From the NCBI GenBank assembly GCA_029261995.1, contig JAJDAF010000063.1:1-64000 (forward strand): DNA of 64,000 nucleotides, given 5' to 3'. Position 1 is the stretch's first letter. Each line of letters starts with the position of its first letter. Under the pieces are notes generated by a model. The model was not told the origin of the DNA and did no database searches. It saw nothing but the letters and a program-made list of their open reading frames with translations. The translations under genes and the position numbers were made by a program. Of the stretch, positions 16,153 to 24,006 are shown piece after piece. Source of the stretch: Candidatus Zhuqueibacterota bacterium (GTDB taxonomy: Bacteria > Zhuqueibacterota > Zhuqueibacteria > Oceanimicrobiales > Oceanimicrobiaceae).

Positions 16153-17363
16153 CTTTTCTTCCCACTGCCAAGTTTCTCCCGAATCATAAGTAGTTCGCTC
16201 TTGTTGAGAGAGATTCGTCCCTCGGCTATGAAATCATCCCATCTGCGAGAATTCCGGCGTCGGTCTGATCTACCGCGACGGTCTGAGCGACGGCGTTCCA
16301 TCTTCCGCACATTGAGCCGCTGCTGCTTCGGGTTTATAAAGCTCGATATCAGGTTGTCTATGTAGGTTCCAGCACTATTGCCTTTGCTTTCTGCCCCCGG
16401 CTGACTCAACCCGTTTTGCTCAGCAGGTTTTCTGGCGACTTCCTTCAGAGAACCCTTTTTGAAAAGTTCAGAGACCAATTGTAGCGCTTGCAGATCATCA
16501 TAGTTCGCCTGGGTAACTAGGTCGAGCATTCGTGTGCCCCCGTTGAGCAAGTTTAGCATGCTGCGCTCCTCAGGCGAGAACGCGGCGCCTTTCACGCTGT
16601 CGCTGACGGTAACTGCTGTGTCCAGAGACGGAAGGTCCTGGCAGAGCGACTCCCAGCTCTCGCGGTAAAGCATGCCCTTCTCGATAAGATGTTCTGTCGT
16701 TTCTTCAAATTCGCTGGTCTGGTCAACTTCACGCATCTCAACCCGAAAAGCACCTTCTGACCAGGTAAACATGCGGAATAGAGCAGGCAGTGGCTCGAGT
16801 TCATTGAGCACCGCATCTGCCACCTGGCCACCCCGTATGAAAACGACCCCACTGTCATCGCCGGATTCCAACCTGACGGCGGCAGATTTCCCGCCAATCT
16901 CAAGGGTCTGCAGCAGATCGGCCAGATTCATGTCCGCCAGCTTTCCAGAGAAGCCTTTTGATTCACTTCGGGGTATCGATTCGCTTGTCTCAACTTCTTT
17001 CAGGATGATTTCGAAGCGCAGCATAATCTCGCGCAAGTCGAGCGGCAAAGTGATGTAATCGTCCGCCCCGAGGCTGATGCTGTGCACACGCTCATCCACG
17101 GAGCGGTGGCGACTCATCAGCACAAATGGAATCATGCGGGTGGCGGCCTGAGACTTGATTTCGCGCAGAAAATGATGGCCATCGACCTTGGATAGGTTGA
17201 GTTCTGAGAGAATCAGATGCGGGCGAAAATCGCGGCTAAGAGAGAGCGCCTTGGTGCCATCTTCGCAGACTTTCACTTCATAGCCGGCGCCAGCAAGCAT
17301 CTTGCGCAGCTTCTCGATGTCCGGCGGATTGTTGACCGCTATGAGAATTCTCTTTCGATCCAT
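16149..17363 (-). CDS. Pseudo-receiver plus PATAN (DUF4388) protein
   Basis: Residues 1-122 form a CheY-like receiver in which the phospho-acceptor Asp is Glu (E54 in LILSELNLS), the acidic pocket is NN instead of DD, and the conserved Lys of the KP motif is Leu (YITLPLD). It therefore cannot be phosphorylated in the normal way. Residues about 140-310 are a DUF4388/PATAN domain (SGKLADMNLADLLQTLEIGGKSAAV, then a second half typical of these proteins). The tail (about 340-404) is very basic, with an RRSDRRGRSDRRR run. PATAN regulators in cyanobacteria act on type IV pili and in other groups appear near small GTPases. Ten bp separate it from the upstream relative. Confidence 0.8.
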   Translation of the reverse strand: MDRKRILIAVNNPPDIEKLRKMLAGAGYEVKVCEDGTKALSLSRDFRPHLILSELNLSKVDGHHFLREIKSQAATRMIPFVLMSRHRSVDERVHSISLGADDYITLPLDLREIMLRFEIILKEVETSESIPRSESKGFSGKLADMNLADLLQTLEIGGKSAAVRLESGDDSGVVFIRGGQVADAVLNELEPLPALFRMFTWSEGAFRVEMREVDQTSEFEETTEHLIEKGMLYRESWESLCQDLPSLDTAVTVSDSVKGAAFSPEERSMLNLLNGGTRMLDLVTQANYDDLQALQLVSELFKKGSLKEVARKPAEQNGLSQPGAESKGNSAGTYIDNLISSFINPKQQRLNVRKMERRRSDRRGRSDRRRNSRRWDDFIAEGRISLNKSELLMIREKLGSGKKR

Positions 17364-17372
17364 GACGCTAAC

Positions 17373-19490
17373 CTACGGAGTTTGGCCTTGTTTTGGCGTT
17401 GACCTGGCCGCATATTGGGTCGGCTGCAACTGGCGCATGAGATGATGAATCGAGTTCCTGTCCATGATATCTACATCGACAATTTGTTCGCGTTCGCCAA
17501 GGTTGAGGGCATAACGAATCACCTCAAGCGGCACCCGCCGTTTGTCCTCCGGGTGATAAACGGCAACTGCAAATGGAGCGTTCAGCTTGCCCTTGAGTGA
17601 ATTGAGCAGATAACCGAGATAGCGTAGCTTCGCAGAATTCTCCCCGACTACCAGAAATACGTACCCCAGCATTCGCCGTTTACCAATGTCGAGCATCTGC
17701 AAGAATTTTCGTTCTGTCGATAACCCCAGAACCTCGACTCTCCTGTTCTGGGACCCGGATAATCTCGCAAGTTCCATGGAATCCTTCGGCCCAAGCTTTT
17801 TGACAGAAAACGCGCCGGCAGACAGGGTCGAAATGAACTCTTTGCGAACCCAACTATTGCTGCCGATAATTGCCAATTGCCCTTGCTCCGCCTGCTTCCC
17901 ATCCAGAAGAAGATTGACGATGGCATCCTGCCCCCCGCCAGCGTTTTGCTGAGCCGCTACGGGTGGCTCCTGAGGCTGGCCATTTGCTCGTGCAGGCCCT
18001 CCATCCTGAGTCCCACCTAAGTCGTTGGCTGCAGCGGACGGTGCACTCTCATCCGGCAGAACGAATGCTTCAGGTGGCTCCACGTTTTCAGGTGCGGAAG
18101 AAGCGATGTCCGGCTCAAGAGTCAACTCCTCTCCTGACTTCATCGACTCATCCAAGCTGTCCAGCTCGCCGCTGATATCATTTCCACCGCGCTCAGCCCC
18201 ACCTTCATCGGCGACAAATTCCGAGTCAGTCGCCGATGGCAATCCAGCGATCTCGCCTCCGTTGCGGACATTTGCCTGGTCCTTGTATATACTAAAATCT
18301 GGCTCGACTTTGAACTCTTCCGGGGTCTCGGGTTCAGGTTGCGGCGGCTCGGCCATCGGCGGTTCGACTCTCGCCGGCTCTGGTCTGGGCGGTTCTGTCC
18401 GGAGAGGCACGACCCGAGGCGGTTCAGCCGGTGGTGGCTCTGCTCTGGGTGGTTCCGCAGACTTTTCAGGACGAGGGGACGGTTGCCTCTCGTCGGGTCT
18501 CTGGCGCGGCGGTGTTGTTCGAGCTTGATGAGTATTGCCCTGTCCATCGCGGGGCCGCACAAACCCCTGCTGGAATAACTTAAGAGTGCGGTCAAGAGTT
18601 CTCAACTCGTCATAAGTACTCGCGGCAAGAATCTGCGCAAGGGAACGCTTGCCGTCAAAAAGCGAGATGAACTTCAGGGCCTCGGTGCCGACAGCCTTAC
18701 GTTTCAGAACTTGTGAGAAGATGGAGGTCTTTTCGAATACTGCGTTGAGCGATGGAAGTTCTAGAAGATACTTGTCGCGCTCCTGCAAACGTTTAAAACC
18801 CTGCAGGAGTAGCCCAAGGTTGCTGACCGTAATCTCATCGGCAATCGTCACATCTTTGAAAGTCATGATGAAGTGACCGTGGTTCCAGGGCAGCATTTGA
18901 TACACGGCCTTTTCTGCCTGGAAATTGCCTAAGCGAGCATTGACAACCGAGCCATTGCGGAAATATATTTCTCCATTGCGGTTGTGCGTATCATAGAGCG
19001 AGAGGATACCCGTTCGCTTTTCAACGCCATAGTTTTCGACCAGGTTCTCGACACTATTTTCCTCCAACCGGCCAACCACTTTTCGTGTGGTTTCAGCATC
19101 TTCGCCCTTGACCAACTCTATCCGCCTGAGAATCATCTGCAGCCTCGCGATGACCTCCTTAACGTGCAGGGGCTTAACCATGTAGTCCTTCACGCCGGTG
19201 CTCAGGCTCTTAACTCTATCTTCCAGATTTCTACGGTTGGTGAGAAACACAAGAGGGGTTGCTGCGTGCATTGGGTCTGTTTGTAACTTTTCGAGCAACT
19301 GAAAGCCGTCCAGACCCGGCGTATCTACTTCCGAAACTACGATATCAATCTTATGAGACTGTATGATTTGCCATGCGTCTTGGCCATTTCCTGTGACGGT
19401 CACGGCAAAGTTCGCTGACTCCAGGCTCTCTTTCAATATCTGTAAATTCTTGGGATCCCCATCGATAACAAGAATCTTGTGAGTGTCCAT
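17373..19490 (-). CDS. Pseudo-receiver, PATAN, Pro-rich linker and GTPase-like domain protein
   Basis: A 705-residue four-part protein. Residues 1-122 are a receiver with Glu at the phospho-acceptor position (IVVSEVDTPGLDG) but a retained KP motif (YMVKPL). Residues 140-310 are a DUF4388/PATAN domain. Residues 315-400 are a Pro/Glu/Arg repeat (PPRAEPP-type units), and 400-530 are acidic and Pro-rich. Residues 545-700 look like a degenerate small GTPase: GSNSWVRKEF in place of a P-loop and VLGLS in place of DxxG, the same departures as in the 184-residue protein at 15598. It heads the operon and has its own near-perfect sigma-70 promoter. Confidence 0.78.
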   Translation of the reverse strand: MDTHKILVIDGDPKNLQILKESLESANFAVTVTGNGQDAWQIIQSHKIDIVVSEVDTPGLDGFQLLEKLQTDPMHAATPLVFLTNRRNLEDRVKSLSTGVKDYMVKPLHVKEVIARLQMILRRIELVKGEDAETTRKVVGRLEENSVENLVENYGVEKRTGILSLYDTHNRNGEIYFRNGSVVNARLGNFQAEKAVYQMLPWNHGHFIMTFKDVTIADEITVSNLGLLLQGFKRLQERDKYLLELPSLNAVFEKTSIFSQVLKRKAVGTEALKFISLFDGKRSLAQILAASTYDELRTLDRTLKLFQQGFVRPRDGQGNTHQARTTPPRQRPDERQPSPRPEKSAEPPRAEPPPAEPPRVVPLRTEPPRPEPARVEPPMAEPPQPEPETPEEFKVEPDFSIYKDQANVRNGGEIAGLPSATDSEFVADEGGAERGGNDISGELDSLDESMKSGEELTLEPDIASSAPENVEPPEAFVLPDESAPSAAANDLGGTQDGGPARANGQPQEPPVAAQQNAGGGQDAIVNLLLDGKQAEQGQLAIIGSNSWVRKEFISTLSAGAFSVKKLGPKDSMELARLSGSQNRRVEVLGLSTERKFLQMLDIGKRRMLGYVFLVVGENSAKLRYLGYLLNSLKGKLNAPFAVAVYHPEDKRRVPLEVIRYALNLGEREQIVDVDIMDRNSIHHLMRQLQPTQYAARSTPKQGQTP

Positions 19491-19539
19491 CGTACTGCAA
19501 AGGTTTATAAAATATCATTTTAGTCAAGGCGTAACAGGC

Positions 19540-19568
19540 AATATAGCCAAATCAGTTTCATATGTCAA
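19540..19568 (-). promoter_or_regulatory. Sigma-70 promoter of the PATAN operon
   Basis: On the minus strand TTGACA (19568-19563) and TATATT (19545-19540) are separated by exactly 17 bp. Transcription would begin near 19533, about 43 bases before the ATG at 19490. It lies just downstream of the terminator of the preceding operon. Confidence 0.75.
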
Positions 19569-19581
19569 GATAATTTTCAGC

Positions 19582-19629
19582 CGCAAAAACGAAAGGCCAG
19601 TGAACATAAAATCTGTAGCACTGGCCTTT
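19582..19629 (-). terminator. Rho-independent terminator after the 91-residue gene
   Basis: A perfect 11-bp inverted repeat, AAAGGCCAGTG (19592-19602) and CACTGGCCTTT (19619-19629). On the minus strand it is followed by a T-rich tail (TTTCGTTTTTG). It ends the 20029-21171/19676-19951 unit. An A/T-poor tail on the other side makes plus-strand use unlikely. Confidence 0.8.
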
Positions 19630-19675
19630 AGGGAAAGGGATGTTTTATATAAACTTAGTCCTTCAATCTTTCTCT

Positions 19676-19951
19676 CTAGTTGGTTTGAATTCCTTTTACA
19701 AGTTGAACAATCTGTCTCGAGATCGGTTTCGCAAGCTCAGCACTTAGAATCGTATGGTAGTTACGAAGGTCAAAATACCGGCTGTAGCATTCATAGCACT
19801 CATGGATGTGTTGCGAGACCCACTCATCTCCGACGGGGTCATGTTTCTCCTGTTGCAGTAAATAGGTTTCAATCTCATCATCCCCAAGGCACACGCATAG
19901 TCTGTATCTATTCAATTTCTCACCCCATGCCTTGACTTTGCAGTAAGTCAT
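19676..19951 (-). CDS. Small protein with HxxxCxxC zinc motif, anti-sigma-like
   Basis: A 91-residue protein with H-x3-C-x2-C in the middle (QHIHECYECYSRY), the signature of zinc-binding anti-sigma (ZAS-type) domains. There is no membrane helix, so it would be a soluble cytoplasmic factor. It follows the 380-residue gene by 77 bp and is closed by a strong terminator, the order usual for a sigma factor followed by its anti-sigma. Outside the zinc motif there is little to compare, so the role is a suggestion. Confidence 0.5.
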   Translation of the reverse strand: MTYCKVKAWGEKLNRYRLCVCLGDDEIETYLLQQEKHDPVGDEWVSQHIHECYECYSRYFDLRNYHTILSAELAKPISRQIVQLVKGIQTN

Positions 19952-20028
19952 CGCCTAATCAGCGAATTTTATCTATACATACATGCAATGCATCGGTTCT
20001 TCGGAAAATCACACAGACTTTTTGATTG

Positions 20029-21171
20029 TTAGAGCAACTCGATCAGCGCCTCTCTGAACCACTTTTTGATGAGTTTACCAAGATATTCGAATATCGTTCT
20101 TTCCTGGGTGCGGTACGCGCGTTGCGTCAACTCGGGCATATAACGCTTCAGGTGTTTGAAATAAGAGTCGTACTTCTTTCCCTGACTGATGTCGTCAAGA
20201 ATCTCGGCGAGCGCTTTGAAGTAGATCTCGCCTTTTTCAGAAGATATCTTCTCGGTGCTTACATACTGATTCTCAATTTTCTTCTTGATTCGCCTCAGAA
20301 CAGCTTGCTTGCGCTTTTCAATCTCCTTGAGCTTTAGATCGTCGAGCGGAGAAACATCGGTAATCTGGGAGGTCAAACGGTCACGCGCCATCTCGAGATT
20401 GGTGTGGCGCATGATTCTGGCGACCATGTCGAGCGGAAGAAAATTCTGGTAGCGCTGGTCTATCTTGACCACACCGAGCATCTTGCGAATGCCGGCCGAC
20501 ACAGGGTCTTTGGGACAATATGCACTCAGATATTCACCTTTCAGGGATTTCTCAGGGATGGATGGCTGGGTTTTCCGCAGAAACTCGAGCAGCGCTTCGC
20601 CCGTCACACCTTTGCCGCGACCATTCTGACCACTGCCTACCTGGTCTGGCTGCGCAAGGCCTAGCTTCTGAGTACTACCATTGGTCCAGAAAATGTACTC
20701 GCGCCCCATCTCTTTGAACGAATGAAAATCTACTGAACTCTTGATGGCTACTTTTATGTTGCGGACGATCTTGGCTCCTTCAGGATCACGCTCCTTGAAA
20801 ATGCGAGACAACTCCTGCTTGGTCTTCTTAATCACAAGACGACGCAACAACACCAGGATCTCCACCTCGTCAAGGGTCTGAGGATCTGTGCCACTTTGCA
20901 GGAAGTATTTTTTGAACTGCACAAACTCGCCTTGATCATTGCGCATAAAGAGTCCGGCGACGCAATCCAGGGCTAAATCTTCCAGCTCGCCCATATTCTT
21001 GTTTCGTTCCCAACGAATGTGTTTGCCAATGACTTCCTGGTACTTCAGATAGCTCAAGGAGATCTTCTGAACCAGGTTGACAAATTCGGTCAATTCCATT
21101 TCCCTGTATTGACCTAGGCAGATACGGCTCACCAGATGTGGAAGTTTGGAGGCTTTAGCAACGGTGTTCAT
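20029..21171 (-). CDS. Conserved hypothetical protein, possibly a divergent sigma-factor-like protein
   Basis: I do not recognise the 380-residue protein with confidence. It is basic and helical. Near residues 50-85 the stretch GELEDLALDCVAGLFMRNDQG resembles the DLxQExxLRLW core of sigma region 2, and the end (about 290-380) has long basic helices (KRKQAVLRRIKKKIENQ) that could bind nucleic acid. The downstream neighbour carries an anti-sigma-like zinc motif. Alternatives are a nucleic-acid-binding regulator of another kind. A good sigma-70 promoter precedes the gene; ATG at 21171 with AAGGG about nine bases before. Confidence 0.45.
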   Translation of the reverse strand: MNTVAKASKLPHLVSRICLGQYREMELTEFVNLVQKISLSYLKYQEVIGKHIRWERNKNMGELEDLALDCVAGLFMRNDQGEFVQFKKYFLQSGTDPQTLDEVEILVLLRRLVIKKTKQELSRIFKERDPEGAKIVRNIKVAIKSSVDFHSFKEMGREYIFWTNGSTQKLGLAQPDQVGSGQNGRGKGVTGEALLEFLRKTQPSIPEKSLKGEYLSAYCPKDPVSAGIRKMLGVVKIDQRYQNFLPLDMVARIMRHTNLEMARDRLTSQITDVSPLDDLKLKEIEKRKQAVLRRIKKKIENQYVSTEKISSEKGEIYFKALAEILDDISQGKKYDSYFKHLKRYMPELTQRAYRTQERTIFEYLGKLIKKWFREALIELL

Positions 21172-21238
21172 AATATCCCTTTTCCCTTGTTAATTATGAA
21201 TGACGCAGCGGGATTTAGCAAAATCCATACCACTCACA

Positions 21239-21266
21239 AGTATAGATTCTGTTTTATTACCGTCAA
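21239..21266 (-). promoter_or_regulatory. Sigma-70 promoter of the 380-residue gene
   Basis: Minus-strand TTGACG (21266-21261) and TATACT (21244-21239), 16-bp spacing. The start would fall near 21232, giving a leader of about 60 bases. Upstream, 21342-21356 holds GTCTCAC-G-GTGAGAC, a perfect inverted repeat, and 21321-21340 an imperfect one (TTGTGTATC/GATACAAA); either could be an operator. Confidence 0.6.
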
Positions 21267-21373
21267 TACCTACGTTAATTCGTTATTAAATCTGGAAAGG
21301 TGATCTCGAAGGAGTGATACTTGTGTATCGCTGATACAAATGTCTCACGGTGAGACTACGCCGGACGAACAGA

Positions 21374-21396
21374 ACCATGGTAATTACTACCGTGGT
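21374..21396 (-). terminator. Hairpin after the NtrC-type gene
   Basis: ACCATGGTA (21374-21382) and TACCGTGGT (21388-21396) pair with one wobble around a five-base loop, 35 bp beyond the stop of the regulator at 21432. There is no T-run, so it may only slow or protect the transcript end. Confidence 0.4.
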
Positions 21397-21431
21397 CAAC
21401 GCAAATTCTGGGGAGTTTTGGCAGGCAAAGA

Positions 21432-22817
21432 CTATTTGAGCATAGGCAGGCCGTACTTCTTGGCCTTGCGATAGATTGTGGCGCGGCCAATGCCCAGCTT
21501 CTTGGCGGTCTGCGAAATATTGCCTTCACACTCCAGCAATGCCTGACGCAGGGCATCTTCCTCAAGTCTCTCAATCCAGTTTGACAACTTGTTGTCGGAC
21601 TCGAAGATTTTCTTTTCGCCAATCGACCGAATGGAACTCGGGAGATCCTTGGGTCTTATTTCAGGAGGCGTTGCAAGAACCACGGCGCGCTCAATTGTGT
21701 TTTCAAGCTCGCGAACGTTGCCGGGCCATTGGCAGGCCATCAGCAACTCAAGCGCATCAGGAGAGATGGACTCCAAGTCTTCCTTGTTCTCTTCCGTTGA
21801 GTATTTCTTCAGAAAGTGACCGGCCAGCAGAGGAATATCCTCTTTGCGTTCGCGCAACGGCGGCATTTTGATCGGAAAAACCGACAGGCGATAATAAAGA
21901 TCTTTCCGAAACTTTTCAGTCTTTACCTCTTCCTCAAGGTTTTTGTTGGTTGCTGAAATGACACGGGTGTTCACTTTCATCAGCTCGTTGCTGCCGACAC
22001 GCTCGAACTCCCGTTCCTGTAAGACGCGCAGGAGCTTTGCCTGGGTCGCCGGCGCCATGTCGCCGATTTCATCGAGGAAAATGGTGCCGTTGTCTGCTTG
22101 CTCAAACTTGCCAATCCTGCGCCCGGTAGCCCCGGTGAACGAGCCCTTTTCATGGCCAAACAACTCGCTCTCCAGAAGCGATTCGGGTAGTGCGCTGCAA
22201 TTGACCGCCACGAAAGAATTGTTGGACCGCTGTTTGTTGTCGTAATGAATGGCCTTGGCAATCAACTCCTTGCCGGTGCCGCTCTCACCTTGTATAAGCA
22301 CGGTCACGTTGCTGTTCACGACCTTCTCAAGGGAGCGGAAGACTTCCTGCATAACGCCGCTCTGGCCAATGATGTTGTTGAACTGGAATTTATCTTTCAA
22401 CTCCAGTCTCAAATCATCCACTTCCCGGCGCAGAGAGGTATTGAGCAGAGCGTTGCGAACCGTAACCAGCAGTCGTTCACTCGCGAAGGGCTTGGTGATG
22501 AAATCATACGCGCCCTGCTTCATAGACTCAACGGCCTTTTCGATGGTGCCGTGCGCCGACATCATGACTACCGGAATCATGGGCTCGATCTCTTTGATCC
22601 TCCGAAGTGTCTCAATGCCATCGATTCCAGGCATTTGAATATCCATCACAACCAGACCGGGAATCGATTCCCGAATATTCTTTAGGCAGGCCTCGCCGTT
22701 TGATGCCGTGCGTATCTCGTAGACCTTCTCCTTGCGGAGATTGATCTCTATCATCTTGAGAATGTTCTTATCATCGTCCACGACCAAAATCGACTGCTTT
22801 GGCGCTCTAGCACTCAC
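21432..22817 (-). CDS. NtrC-family sigma-54-dependent response regulator
   Basis: Receiver (1-125) with D59 as phospho-acceptor and the KP motif ITKPF; AAA+ domain (about 145-380) with Walker A GESGTGKE, Walker B IFLDEIGD and sigma-54 contact loop GSFTGA (Ser for the usual Ala); C-terminal Fis-type helix-turn-helix (ISQTAKKLGIGRATIYRKAKKYG). It activates promoters of the sigma-54 holoenzyme after phosphorylation. No kinase gene lies beside it. Start is GTG at 22817 with GGAGAG in front. The Gfo/Idh gene is 110 bp upstream on the same strand. Confidence 0.93.
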   Translation of the reverse strand: MSARAPKQSILVVDDDKNILKMIEINLRKEKVYEIRTASNGEACLKNIRESIPGLVVMDIQMPGIDGIETLRRIKEIEPMIPVVMMSAHGTIEKAVESMKQGAYDFITKPFASERLLVTVRNALLNTSLRREVDDLRLELKDKFQFNNIIGQSGVMQEVFRSLEKVVNSNVTVLIQGESGTGKELIAKAIHYDNKQRSNNSFVAVNCSALPESLLESELFGHEKGSFTGATGRRIGKFEQADNGTIFLDEIGDMAPATQAKLLRVLQEREFERVGSNELMKVNTRVISATNKNLEEEVKTEKFRKDLYYRLSVFPIKMPPLRERKEDIPLLAGHFLKKYSTEENKEDLESISPDALELLMACQWPGNVRELENTIERAVVLATPPEIRPKDLPSSIRSIGEKKIFESDNKLSNWIERLEEDALRQALLECEGNISQTAKKLGIGRATIYRKAKKYGLPMLK

Positions 22818-22927
22818 GTTGTCTCTCCGTTCAAACGCGTTATATTACAGTTTTTGTTAAAACTTATAGACGATACGAAACAGTGCACAAACTTTCAAGT
22901 TCTTTTTGGTGGTCACCAGGCCGGTTT

Positions 22928-23863
22928 TCACCTTCCGTTCATGCAAGTTTCAATTTCAGTTGCCAGCTTCAGTGCGAGCATTCCCTCAAAACCATCTACC
23001 ATCGGTTTTGCACCATTGCGTACGCACTGCAGGAAGGATGACAGCTCATTTTCAAGCAAATTCTCATCAAACGGATTCTGCGATGACGCAGTTAAGATTG
23101 ACGACGCATCGGCTGGCCCGTCAGCTTGATAGTCCCATTTGATGGCGCTTCGCGCAATAAAATCAAGGTGAAAACATGCATGGCTCTCGTGCACCGTCAT
23201 CTGCCTGCGTTTAAGCTCAGCGACACGGCTCGCCGTCAGGTTTGCGACACACCCGTTTGTAAATCGGATACGGGCATTCGCAAAGTCTGGTGTTGGAGAA
23301 TGAACAGCCATGCCAGAGGCAGAGACATCACCGGGTTCCGCATCGACCAGGCTCAGTACCAAGTCCAGGTCATGAATCATCAGGTCCAGCACCACTGAAA
23401 CATCAGTGCCACGACTCGAATAGGGGGCCAGACGATGTGCCTCGATGTAAACCGGAGAATCCAGATGGTCCAACACTGACCTGAAGGCAGGATTGAATCG
23501 CTCGATGTGTCCGACTTGCAAAACTAGGCCCTTTCTGTCGGCTTCGACAGCTAATCTGCCGGCCTCATCAGGGGCCGTGCAAACCGGCTTCTCAACAAAA
23601 GCATGCTTGCCTGCAGCCAAACTCTCCATCGCGATTTCATAGTGTCGCGGAGTTGGCGCAGTAATGATGACTGCCTCTACCGCCTGCAGCAATGCCTGCA
23701 GACTCCCAAATTCCCGCGTTCCGTAGTCAGATGCGGTCTTGCCGCAACGCTTCACATTGAGGTCATATAGACCCACCAGCTCGACGCCGGGCATGCGAGA
23801 CAGCAATTCGCAATGATGTTTGCCCCAGGTTCCAATCCCGACCTGGCCAACCTTAATATCCAA
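22928..23863 (-). CDS. Gfo/Idh/MocA family oxidoreductase
   Basis: The 311-residue protein has an N-terminal Rossmann domain (VGIGTWGKHH near residue 9 and the EKP motif in FVEKPVCT near 95) and the C-terminal alpha/beta domain of the family, which oxidises or reduces sugars and related compounds with NAD(P). HDLDLVLSLV near 168 holds the usual catalytic His region. Related proteins act in lipid-A or capsule sugar pathways, but nothing nearby fixes the substrate. The start is TTG at 23863 with GAGGA five bases before. The divergent HEAT-cyclophilin gene begins 143 bp away. Confidence 0.85.
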   Translation of the reverse strand: MDIKVGQVGIGTWGKHHCELLSRMPGVELVGLYDLNVKRCGKTASDYGTREFGSLQALLQAVEAVIITAPTPRHYEIAMESLAAGKHAFVEKPVCTAPDEAGRLAVEADRKGLVLQVGHIERFNPAFRSVLDHLDSPVYIEAHRLAPYSSRGTDVSVVLDLMIHDLDLVLSLVDAEPGDVSASGMAVHSPTPDFANARIRFTNGCVANLTASRVAELKRRQMTVHESHACFHLDFIARSAIKWDYQADGPADASSILTASSQNPFDENLLENELSSFLQCVRNGAKPMVDGFEGMLALKLATEIETCMNGR

Positions 23864-23970
23864 TCGAGTTCCTCATTATTTGCGCTAAACCGTTGAGAAT
23901 CCCCTGTCTTGAAAGACATCAAGCTAGACATTTCTATCAAGACATTCAAACATTTTTTGTAGCCAAACTC

Positions 23971-23999
23971 TTGACTGACAACAGAGCAACGCTTATATT
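23971..23999 (+). promoter_or_regulatory. Sigma-70 promoter of the HEAT-cyclophilin gene
   Basis: TTGACT (23971-23976), 17-bp spacer, TATATT (23994-23999). The expected transcription start (about 24006) coincides with the ATG at 24007, and no ribosome site is seen upstream of that ATG, so the message may be leaderless. Confidence 0.65.
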
Positions 24000-24006
24000 G
24001 ACGTCT

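Noticed and set aside
18025-18528. Plus-strand open frame opposite the Pro-rich linker of the 705-residue protein
   Set aside because: The Gly/Ser-rich product is the complement of Pro/Arg codons of the real gene.
23893-24006. Upstream start for the HEAT-cyclophilin gene
   Set aside because: It would place 38 charged residues before the lipoprotein signal and overlap the promoter.
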